In this document: positions 8,155 to 14,762 of the stretch, in pieces
Layout of the letters: every line of letters starts with the position of its first letter
Position numbering within the stretch: position 1 is the first letter of the stretch
Assembly (NCBI RefSeq): GCF_036226925.1
Contig: NZ_CP109031.1
Span: 4,836,001 to 4,900,000 of the forward strand
Direction: 5' to 3'
DNA length: 64,000 nucleotides
Source: Streptomyces sp. NBC_00659
GTDB taxonomy: Bacteria > Actinomycetota > Actinomycetes > Streptomycetales > Streptomycetaceae
Notes under the pieces: model-generated
Told to the model about the DNA's origin: nothing
Database searches by the model: none
The model's input: the letters and a program-made list of their open reading frames with translations, nothing else
Program-made: the position numbers and the translations under genes

Positions 8155-9056
8155 AGCCCGACCTTTCGGTAGCGGCGCATCAGAAGGCCGTAGCAGCCCG
8201 CGATGAGACCCAGGACGACGACGAGGTAGACGACGCCCTGAGCGGACGAGGGGCCCACCTCGCCGGGGAAGGCGGAGGAGGCGCCGAGGAAGGCCGTCTG
8301 CACTCCGTCGATGAGCGTGATCGGCGAGAAGAGCCCGAGCCACGGGACGGCTCCGCTGCTGGAGCGCTCGAAGGCGATGGCCTGGACGGTGGAGACCGCG
8401 CCGTAGGAGATCGTCAGGGCGGCGATGACGGCCGCGATGCCGAAGCCGCGGCGCGGGGTGATCGCCGAGATCACCAGGCCGATACCGGCGAAGAGCAGCG
8501 AGAGCAGTGCCACGGAGAGCAGTCCCTGTCCGAAGCCCTTGCTCTGGTCGGAGAAGTCGAGCTTGGCCAGCAGCGCGCCCACATAGAGCACGATCAGCGG
8601 GGCGGCCGTGAGGATGAACAGAGCCGAGGCCAGAGCCGCGTACTTGGCGCGCACGTAGTCGGCGGTCTCGATGGGGCGGGAGAAGTACAGCGGGACGGTC
8701 TTGAACCGCAGGTCCCGGGAGACTGCCTGGGGGCCCTGCGAGGCGACGTACAGGCCGATGACCGCCTGCATGATCACCGCGTAGCGCGTGTAGTCGACGG
8801 GCAGGTCCTTCGCCTTGGTGGCCACCGCGACGGCCACCATGATCAGCGCGGGGACGCACATCACGACGAAGAGCAGCATCGGCAGGACCTTGGACTTGAC
8901 CGAGCGGCCGAGTCCGTAGGAGCCGCGCAGGGACTGCGAGTAGAGGGAGCGGCGGGCGTAGGCGCGTCCCAGGCGCGGGCCGTCGTAGGTGCGGTAGCCG
9001 ATGTTGTGGATACGGGTCTGCTCACCCTGCTGGGTGAGGGGGTGCTCAACCGCCAT
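8151..9056 (-). CDS. ABC-2 type transporter permease
   Basis: 301 residues. A ~55-residue cytoplasmic N-terminus (IHNIGYRTYDGPRLGR, a motif frequent in actinobacterial ABC-2 permeases) precedes six hydrophobic segments starting with LPMLLFVVMCVPALIMVAVAVA. YFSRPIETADYVRAKYAAL marks the coupling region after the second helix. The ATG at 9056 has GGAGG upstream and overlaps the first ATPase by 11 bp. It pairs with the ATPase at 9046-10014; nothing indicates the substrate. Confidence 0.9.
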   Translation of the reverse strand: MAVEHPLTQQGEQTRIHNIGYRTYDGPRLGRAYARRSLYSQSLRGSYGLGRSVKSKVLPMLLFVVMCVPALIMVAVAVATKAKDLPVDYTRYAVIMQAVIGLYVASQGPQAVSRDLRFKTVPLYFSRPIETADYVRAKYAALASALFILTAAPLIVLYVGALLAKLDFSDQSKGFGQGLLSVALLSLLFAGIGLVISAITPRRGFGIAAVIAALTISYGAVSTVQAIAFERSSSGAVPWLGLFSPITLIDGVQTAFLGASSAFPGEVGPSSAQGVVYLVVVLGLIAGCYGLLMRRYRKVGL

Positions 9057-10014
9057 GGCCGACCGCCTCCTTCCGCTGTTCGTCGCTGTCGGTGAAGACC
9101 TCGGCGATGTGGTGTCTGCGCTGTTCCATGCGGACCAGCCCGAGGCCGAGATCGGCGACCACGTCGCGGACGAGGTCGTAGGTGTCCTCGCTCTCGGTGG
9201 TGAGCAGCAGGATGTGTCCGGCGCCCGGCAGCCCGCCGCCGTCGTGGGTCTCGATCCCGCGCGCGTGGAGCACCTCGCGGACCGCGCCCGTGCCGTCCGG
9301 GTGTCGGTCACTGTCGGTGACCTCGATGGCGAGGGTGGTGGTGCTCTTGGTGAAGTCCGTCGTGGAGCTGGAGCGCAGCAGCTTGCCGCCGTCGACGACC
9401 ACGACGTGGTCGCAGGTGCGTTCCAGTTCGCCCAGGAGGTGCGAGGTGACCAGGACCGAGATGCCGAAGTCCGTGTGGATGCGGCGGATCAGTCCGAGCA
9501 TGTCGTCGCGGCCGACCGGGTCCAGGCCGTTGGTCGGTTCGTCCAGGAAGACCAGCTGGGGGTCGTGGACGAGGGCCTGCGCGAGTTTGACGCGCTGTTT
9601 CATGCCCGTGGAGTAGCCGCCGATGGGGCGGTAGCGCTCCTCGTACAGACCGACGTGGCGCAGGGTGTCCGCGGTGCGCTCGCGGGCCGCGGCCGGCGGC
9701 AGACCGGACATCCGCGCCATGTGGACGACGAACTCGGTGGCCGAGACGTCGGGCGGCAGGCAGTCGTGCTCGGGCATGTACCCGACCCGCTCGCGGATGG
9801 CGGCGCCCTCGGTGGCGACGTCGAGGCCGAGCACGTGTGCGCGGCCCTCGGTGGCGGGGGACAGACCCAGCAGGATCTTGATCAGTGTGGACTTGCCGGC
9901 TCCGTTGGCTCCGACGAGTCCGGTCACACCGGGCCCGACGTCCACGGAGAGCCGGTCAAGAGCGGTCACCCGGGGGTACCGCTTGCTCAGGCTTTCGGTC
10001 GCGATCACAGTCAC
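9046..10014 (-). CDS. ABC transporter ATP-binding protein, first gene of the operon
   Basis: 322 residues. Walker A is GANGAGKST near residue 35, signature YSTGMKQRVKLAQA, Walker B LVFLDEPTNGLD, then a C-terminal extension of ~90 residues. This is the DrrA-type exporter ATPase layout. The frame is open for another ~140 bp, but that part is the flanking repeat of the Rhs island. A TACCTT element on the reverse strand (complement of 10021-10026) ends 6 nt before the GTG at 10014, so a leaderless start is most likely. It heads the operon ATPase-permease-ATPase-permease. The two pairs may act as one heteromeric or two separate exporters. Confidence 0.9.
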   Translation of the reverse strand: MTVIATESLSKRYPRVTALDRLSVDVGPGVTGLVGANGAGKSTLIKILLGLSPATEGRAHVLGLDVATEGAAIRERVGYMPEHDCLPPDVSATEFVVHMARMSGLPPAAARERTADTLRHVGLYEERYRPIGGYSTGMKQRVKLAQALVHDPQLVFLDEPTNGLDPVGRDDMLGLIRRIHTDFGISVLVTSHLLGELERTCDHVVVVDGGKLLRSSSTTDFTKSTTTLAIEVTDSDRHPDGTGAVREVLHARGIETHDGGGLPGAGHILLLTTESEDTYDLVRDVVADLGLGLVRMEQRRHHIAEVFTDSDEQRKEAVGHGG

Positions 10015-10065
10015 GATTCGAAGGTAGTGGCGCAGACCACAGGGGTCGTCAGCCCACGGAGGTGG

Positions 10066-10159
10066 ATCCGCGTCAGCCTCCAGTCGTACGGGCCCGTAGG
10101 GGTCACCCTCAGGTATACCGACCGGGAGCCCTCCGCCGTCCGACCGGTTGTCCACAGGC
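10066..10159. repeat. Direct repeat A flanking the Rhs/barnase island
   Basis: Shares 31 identical bases (10066-10096 with 13721-13751), a second block ending in TCACCCTCAGGTAT, and CCGGTTGTCCACAGGC (10144-10159 with 13803-13818). Both copies have the same orientation and differ by scattered substitutions and a 4-bp length change. The DnaA box TTGTCCACA at 10148-10156 is part of the repeat. The two copies bracket the toxin, immunity and pseudogene segment. Confidence 0.88.
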
Positions 10160-10306
10160 GGCCCGCGGTCTCGTGCTCATGGGCTTCGATGTAAACCGGC
10201 GATTGATCGGCACGCAGCTGAACATCGGCGAGGAAAGGTACGTGATCACCAATATGCAGCCCCGATCCCCCGCACCCCCCGCCGCTGGAGGGACTACCTC
10301 GGCCGG

Positions 10307-12151
10307 ATGACCGAGGCCTGGGCCCAGTCCACCACCGCCTGCGCGGCGACCCCCGCCACCGGGGTGCTGGGCGGTCCGGCCCCGTACTGGAACTCCTACA
10401 CCTACGACAAGACCGGCAACCGACTCACCGAGACCCAGCACGGCACCACCACCGGCGCCTCGGACACCCAGCGGGACTACCACTACCCCGACCCGGGCGC
10501 GGTCCGGCCGCACGCCCTGGGCTCGGTGGACACCACCACCGGGTCGGTGAAGTCCGCTGACAGCTTCGGCTATGACGCCGTGGGCAACACCCACACCCGG
10601 CTGCTGGCCAATGGCTCTTCCCAGACCCTGGACTGGGACGCCGAAAGCCACCTGGCCAAGGTCACCGAGCCGGTGACCGGCGGCAGCGACAAGGTCACCG
10701 AGTACCTGTACGACGCCGACGGCAACCGCCTGATCGGCCGCTTCCTCAGCGTCGACCCGCTCATGACCACGAGCGACCCCCAGACGCTGAACGCCTACGC
10801 CTACGCCAACAACAGCCCTGTCACCAGCAGCGACCCCTCCGGGCTGTGCATGGCCGACCAGTGCGGAATCGGCTACCCCATCGGCGGCACCGGCACCAAC
10901 GGCCACAAAAAGGAGTACGTCAAGAAGGCGCCCCGCGGAGCCGGTGGAGTCGGCACCAACAGTTACCTCGGAGCCGGATACACCGGCAAACTGCCGGACG
11001 CCGCGAACGGCGACTCCAACAACGTGAAGAAAAGCGAGAAGGACGGGAAGTGGTACGTCCAGATCTACCCCTCCGTCTGGATGGAGGCGGACAACCCCCA
11101 CGTCGACCAAGTCGCCGCCAACTTCCAGAAATGGGCCAAATACGTCTGTGACCCCTTCAATGAGGGGAACGACACCGGCTGCCTGGCCCCCCGGGGGAAG
11201 GACGACGACCCCAACCTCTACCAGCGCGTCAAAGCCAAGCTGCTCTCCTGTGATTCCGACTGGGACTGTGGCGACAACTGGGCCAACCCCAACGATCTCA
11301 TGTCGGCCGGCGTGGAAAGCGGCATGTTCGGCCCCGGCGACATTGGGCAAATGGCCCACGCGGCGGGCAAATCGCTGACAGGCCAGAAGGCGACGGGCGA
11401 GGGCCGGTGCAGTTTCGACCCCGACACCCCGGTCCTCATGGAAGACGGCAAGTCCAAGCCCATCGGAAAGGTCGAGCCCGGAGACCGGGTCGAAAGCGGT
11501 GACCCCCAAAAGGGAAAACACCGGGGCTCCCGCACGGTCACCGCACAGCTGGTCAACCATGACGATGACCTGACCGACGTCCAGGTCAAGGACGCCGACG
11601 GCAAGACGCTGACGCTCCACACCACGTCCCGTCACCCGTTCTGGGACGACACCACCCACTCCTGGGTGCCGGCCGGCAAACTCAAGCCCGGCCACACCCT
11701 CAACACCGCTACCGACAAACACGTACGCATCACCACGGTCAAGGCGCGCCCCGGCACCGCCGACATGTACAACCTGACCGTAAATGAACTCCACACGTAC
11801 TATGTACTCGCCGGCGCAACTCCCGTGCTGGTGCATAACATGTGCCCGAAGAAGAATAATTCGGGCACGCCGCAGGCAACTCCTATTCCCCGACCGGCCA
11901 CGTACCAGTTGATCGCCATCAGGCGGGGTAATGGAACGCCGCGGCTGGACGATGCGGGAAATGTGAAGATTTTCGAAGGGCGCAAGCCGCACGAAAGGCC
12001 ATATGCCGGCTTCCAGGAATACGCGATTCCGAATGTCCCGGAGGACAAAGGGCGGATTCTGTATAATCCGCAGACCGGCGAAGCGGCATGGCCGACCAAC
12101 CACTACACGACCATCCAGCGCTTTCCGGACGGCTACAAGATGAACCCGTAG
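10307..12151 (+). CDS. Truncated Rhs protein with pretoxin HINT domain and barnase-like RNase tip
   Basis: 614 residues from the first in-frame ATG; no secretion signal or Rhs shell N-terminus exists, and Rhs similarity begins abruptly near 10290 (YLGRMTEAW). Residues ~1-180 carry YD repeats (YTYDKTGNR, YLYDADGNR) and the core end RFLSVDPL...DPSGL, with GNRLI joined directly to GRFLSVDP, so ~90 residues normally between them are missing. From Cys368 (CSFDPDTPVLMEDG) to VLVHN511 lies a HINT autoproteolysis domain, which would release the tip. The last ~103 residues match the barnase/RNase T1 fold: Glu571 in FQEYAI, Arg583 in GRILY, His599 in NHYTTI line up with barnase Glu73, Arg87, His102. 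Likely an orphan toxin cassette, fed by recombination to a full-length rhs gene or inactive. Confidence 0.85.
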   Translation: MTEAWAQSTTACAATPATGVLGGPAPYWNSYTYDKTGNRLTETQHGTTTGASDTQRDYHYPDPGAVRPHALGSVDTTTGSVKSADSFGYDAVGNTHTRLLANGSSQTLDWDAESHLAKVTEPVTGGSDKVTEYLYDADGNRLIGRFLSVDPLMTTSDPQTLNAYAYANNSPVTSSDPSGLCMADQCGIGYPIGGTGTNGHKKEYVKKAPRGAGGVGTNSYLGAGYTGKLPDAANGDSNNVKKSEKDGKWYVQIYPSVWMEADNPHVDQVAANFQKWAKYVCDPFNEGNDTGCLAPRGKDDDPNLYQRVKAKLLSCDSDWDCGDNWANPNDLMSAGVESGMFGPGDIGQMAHAAGKSLTGQKATGEGRCSFDPDTPVLMEDGKSKPIGKVEPGDRVESGDPQKGKHRGSRTVTAQLVNHDDDLTDVQVKDADGKTLTLHTTSRHPFWDDTTHSWVPAGKLKPGHTLNTATDKHVRITTVKARPGTADMYNLTVNELHTYYVLAGATPVLVHNMCPKKNNSGTPQATPIPRPATYQLIAIRRGNGTPRLDDAGNVKIFEGRKPHERPYAGFQEYAIPNVPEDKGRILYNPQTGEAAWPTNHYTTIQRFPDGYKMNP

Positions 12152-12195
12152 GAAGCGGCCCTGGTTCAACGGCGAACCGATTGATCTGAAACCCT

Positions 12196-12232
12196 GGGGG
12201 GCTCACCGAGTGTGAGCCCCCCGTCTTAGTTT
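12196..12232 (+). terminator. Intrinsic terminator between toxin and immunity genes
   Basis: A perfect 11-bp stem (GGGGGGCTCAC at 12196-12206 with 12212-12222, 5-nt loop) is followed by GTCTTAGTTT. It lies 44 bp after the toxin stop and ends 15 bp before the immunity ATG. Confidence 0.85.
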
Positions 12233-12247
12233 ACTGAATGGAAATTC

Positions 12248-13063
12248 ATGTTCTCCCTTCGCGCGGACGACGACCATGACACGTTCCTTGGATTTTTCTC
12301 CGATCTCCGGGACTTCTTCACCGGGCACGCGGGCGCGCTGTCTGAATTCGACCCGGAGGCAGGATCCGGCGGTGAGGGTGACGGATTCTGGCTGCGTCCC
12401 CGGCTGATCGGTGCGGACCCGTCGGGAGCCTTGAGGGGGGCGCTTCGCGCCGAGGGAGGTTCCGGAGATGGCCCCGGCAATGTATGGATCGACCTCCACG
12501 ACACGGCGGGCCGGACCATCGGCTCGTATTTCGCGGGAGCGGTGACGTTGGAGCGCTGGGAGGAAGAGGAGGACGGAACGACGGCAGCCACCGTGTCCTG
12601 CTGGTTGGACTCCTTGCCGGAAGCCGGAGCGTACGAAGTCTGGAAATCCTGGAGTCGTCGCCCGCCCGTTTCCGTGAACGACTGGGTGAGCCTTCCGGCA
12701 GGCCGACGGGAAGGCTGGATCGAGGTCGCCCGGAAATACCAAGGCGACAACCGAAAGACGAACCCCCGTCACGAGCGGTACACCCTCGACGGTACGAACA
12801 TCACTGATCTCGCGAGTTTCTACTGCGCCATCGGCGAGGCCATGAACGGGCCCGGCGGCTACTACGGCAGCAACCTGACCGCACTCGACGACTGCCTCTT
12901 CGGCGGATTCGGCCCGGCCGCCCCGTTCCGTCTCGTCTGGGATCGTTCGGGTGTGGCGATGGACATGCTCGGCAGCCTGCCCACGTACCTCCCCAACACC
13001 TCCGTGATGGATATGATCGTCGATTGCCTCGAGCGACGTGGGGTCGTCGTCGAACTCGCGTAG
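12248..13063 (+). CDS. Barstar-family immunity protein with N-terminal extension
   Basis: 271 residues. The last ~95 residues match barstar, the intracellular inhibitor of barnase: YTLDGTNITDLASFYCAIGE followed by GYYGSNLTALDDCLFGG (Tyr205-Tyr206, Asp214, Asp215, Cys216), the helix and loop that plug the RNase active site. Barstar Asp39 corresponds to Asp215, while the Asp35 position is Thr211. The first ~175 residues are not recognised; they contain an acidic, Trp-bearing beta-rich segment (VTLERWEEEEDG). It follows directly after the barnase-like tip, the standard toxin-immunity order. There is no Shine-Dalgarno site before the ATG, and a terminator separates it from the toxin, so it probably has its own promoter. 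Confidence 0.85.
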   Translation: MFSLRADDDHDTFLGFFSDLRDFFTGHAGALSEFDPEAGSGGEGDGFWLRPRLIGADPSGALRGALRAEGGSGDGPGNVWIDLHDTAGRTIGSYFAGAVTLERWEEEEDGTTAATVSCWLDSLPEAGAYEVWKSWSRRPPVSVNDWVSLPAGRREGWIEVARKYQGDNRKTNPRHERYTLDGTNITDLASFYCAIGEAMNGPGGYYGSNLTALDDCLFGGFGPAAPFRLVWDRSGVAMDMLGSLPTYLPNTSVMDMIVDCLERRGVVVELA

Positions 13064-13079
13064 CGGGCGCGATGGGGCA

Positions 13080-13333
13080 GTGCGGACGCCTCCCTTGGCG
13101 GCGCCGAGCTTGTGGAAGGGCAGGACGTCGACGCGGCTGACGTTGCCCAGGGAGGCGGCGAAGGAGGCGACGCCCGCGACGTTCTCGGCGGCGTCGGTCA
13201 GGCCCGGGACCAGGACGAAGCGCGCCCAGACCTCCTTGCCCAGTTCGGCCAGGCGGCGGGCGAAGGCCAGCGTCGGTTCCAACTGCCGCCCGGTGAGGCG
13301 CGGGTAGAGCTCGCGGTCCCAGGACTTGACCCA
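13080..13333 (-). pseudogene. Fragment of pyruvate formate-lyase activating enzyme (radical SAM)
   Basis: Read on the reverse strand, about 80 residues match the C-terminal half of PflA-type activases: VKSWDRELYPRLTG, LGKEVWARFVLVPGLTD and RVDVLPFHKLGAAK. The N-terminal part with the CxxxCxxC iron-sulfur motif is absent, and the end after GAAK is replaced by unrelated sequence. It is therefore a remnant cut at both ends. Its presence inside the repeat-bounded island points to past rearrangement. Confidence 0.75.
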
Positions 13334-13358
13334 GGAAGCCCTCACGTCCAGAGAGAGG

Positions 13359-13476
13359 GGCCGCATCTGAACCTGGAGACCCAGACCAACGGAAGACGGT
13401 TACCAGCGGCCCGCTCAAGGATCCGCACACCGACGTCGATCCATCCACGATCCCGTCCGACGACTACTGGCCGTAA
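13359..13476 (+). pseudogene. Orphan C-terminal tail of an unidentified protein
   Basis: In the frame ending with TAA at 13474-13476 the sequence reads TVTSGPLKDPHTDVDPSTIP then SDDYWP, which has natural protein composition but no start codon. Its 5' side joins directly to the pflA fragment. Probably the tail of a gene whose body was lost. Family not recognised. Confidence 0.45.
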
Positions 13477-13836
13477 GTGACGATCGGAGGCGTGACGGTG
13501 AAGGTCTTGCGCGGTGACCCGACCGGGGAACTGGAGCTCTCCGGAACCCGCTCCGAACTGCTCGCCCTGGGACGGGAGTTGCGAAGCAGGCACAGGGACG
13601 CGATCGCCGTCGGCCGGAGTCCACCTCGGTCCCGTCCTCCAGCGCGATATCGCCCGCGGTTCGGCGGGTCGCCAGGGGTACCTGCGTCATACCTGCACCG
13701 GCCAGGGCATTCCGTGGTCGATCCGCGTCAGCCTCCAGTCGTACGGGCCCGCAAGGATCACCCTCAGGTATGGGCCCCTGGAGCCGGTCATCAACCAACC
13801 AGCCGGTTGTCCACAGGCTGCGCGCAGGCCTATTGA
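13477..13836 (+). pseudogene. Truncated small ORF, possibly an immunity-like remnant
   Basis: A GTG directly after the TAA of the preceding fragment opens a frame whose first ~45 residues (VTVKVLRGDPTGELELSG, then TRSELLALGRELRS) look like a genuine small beta-alpha protein. The remainder turns into Arg/Pro-rich low-quality sequence and runs into direct repeat B. The gene seems cut or frameshifted near 13615. Its tight coupling to the orphan tail suggests a former two-gene pair. Confidence 0.4.
13721..13818. repeat. Direct repeat B flanking the Rhs/barnase island
   Basis: Second copy of the ~95-bp repeat, in the same orientation as 10066-10159. It begins with 31 bases identical to copy A and ends with CCGGTTGTCCACAGGC, including the DnaA box at 13807-13815. 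It lies ~100 bp before the M24 peptidase gene. Confidence 0.88.
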
Positions 13837-13919
13837 CGCAGCCTCTAACAACTGTCACATTCGCCAGTGTCACGTTACGGGCACGTACCGCAGTCGGTGC
13901 GGACAGGTGGGGCGGTGGC

Positions 13920-14762
13920 ATGACGACGGCAGTGGCAGGCGAACTCTCCGCGGAACTGCGGGGGTTCAGAGAGGTGCAGCGCCTCGCGTACGAGTGCGCG
14001 GAAGCGGTCGCGGCACAGCTGAAGCCCGGCGTCACCGAGCGCGAGGCGGCCCGCATGCAGCGCCGGTGGCTGCGTGAGCGCGGGGTGCGGGACTGGTTCC
14101 ATCTGCCGTTCGCCTGGTTCGGTGACCGCACGGCCTTCGTCGGCTTCCGGATCCCGCTGCAGTTCTTCCCCACCGACCGCCGGCTCGAGCCGAGGATGCC
14201 GTTCATCCTCGACATGGCCCCCGTGCACAAGGGCTTCACCGCGGACATCGGCTATTCGGGCTCGCTCGGCCTGAACCCCGTGCAGGACAAGCTCCTCGCC
14301 GATCTGGAGGCGCACCGCGAGCTGATCCTGCGCGAGGTGCGCGAGCGGCGGTCCCTGCGCGAGATCTACGAGGACGTCGACCGGCTCATGACCCGTCAGG
14401 GCTATGCCAACCGGCACCGCGCGTATCCGTTCGGCGTGATCGCGCACAAGGTGGACCAAGTGGCGGAGCGGTCCTGGTCGCCGCGTCTGTTCGGGTTCGG
14501 CGTCCAGGCCCTGAAGGGGCTGGCGAGCGACGCGCTGCACGGCCACCGGGAGGGCTGGTCCCCGCTGTGGTCTCCGTACACCTTCTCCGACCACCCGCCC
14601 CGGCCGGGGCTGTGGGCGGTCGAACCGCACCTCGGTTTCCGGGGTACGGGCGCGAAGTTCGAGGAGCTCCTGGTCGTCACGGACTCCCGGGACCCCGAAC
14701 AGAGCGCGTTCTGGCTCGACGACGATCTGCCGCATGTGCGGCGCTGGGCGGAGGACAAGTGA
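13920..14762 (+). CDS. M24-family metallopeptidase (Xaa-Pro aminopeptidase-like)
   Basis: 280 residues with the pita-bread fold pattern of M24 enzymes: an N-terminal region (LKPGVTEREAARMQRRWL), the metal-ligand region FILDMAPVHKGFTADIGYSG with two Asp, a His-bearing segment near HRAYPFGVIAHKVDQ, and a Glu-containing strand LWAVEPHLGF. The full N-terminal creatinase-like domain is missing, as in methionine-aminopeptidase-sized members. A purine-rich GGTGGGGCGG precedes the ATG at 13920. The stop overlaps the next gene by 4 bp, so it is coupled to the hydrolase-SDR fusion. Substrate not deducible. Confidence 0.82.
   Translation: MTTAVAGELSAELRGFREVQRLAYECAEAVAAQLKPGVTEREAARMQRRWLRERGVRDWFHLPFAWFGDRTAFVGFRIPLQFFPTDRRLEPRMPFILDMAPVHKGFTADIGYSGSLGLNPVQDKLLADLEAHRELILREVRERRSLREIYEDVDRLMTRQGYANRHRAYPFGVIAHKVDQVAERSWSPRLFGFGVQALKGLASDALHGHREGWSPLWSPYTFSDHPPRPGLWAVEPHLGFRGTGAKFEELLVVTDSRDPEQSAFWLDDDLPHVRRWAEDK

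Noticed and set aside
10109..12169. Long reverse-strand open frame opposite the Rhs/toxin gene
   Set aside because: Low-complexity Gly/Val/Arg composition, no motif; the forward frame shows YD repeats, HINT and RNase motifs.
12203..13366. One long reverse-strand gene of ~387 codons across the immunity gene
   Set aside because: Only its first ~90 codons resemble protein (pflA fragment); the rest is antisense to the barstar-family gene.
13514..14077. Forward frame reading IRVSLQSYGP across direct repeat B
   Set aside because: Both repeat copies read partly alike in this and the reverse frame, but neither has a start, neighbours or full-length counterpart; kept as repeat only.
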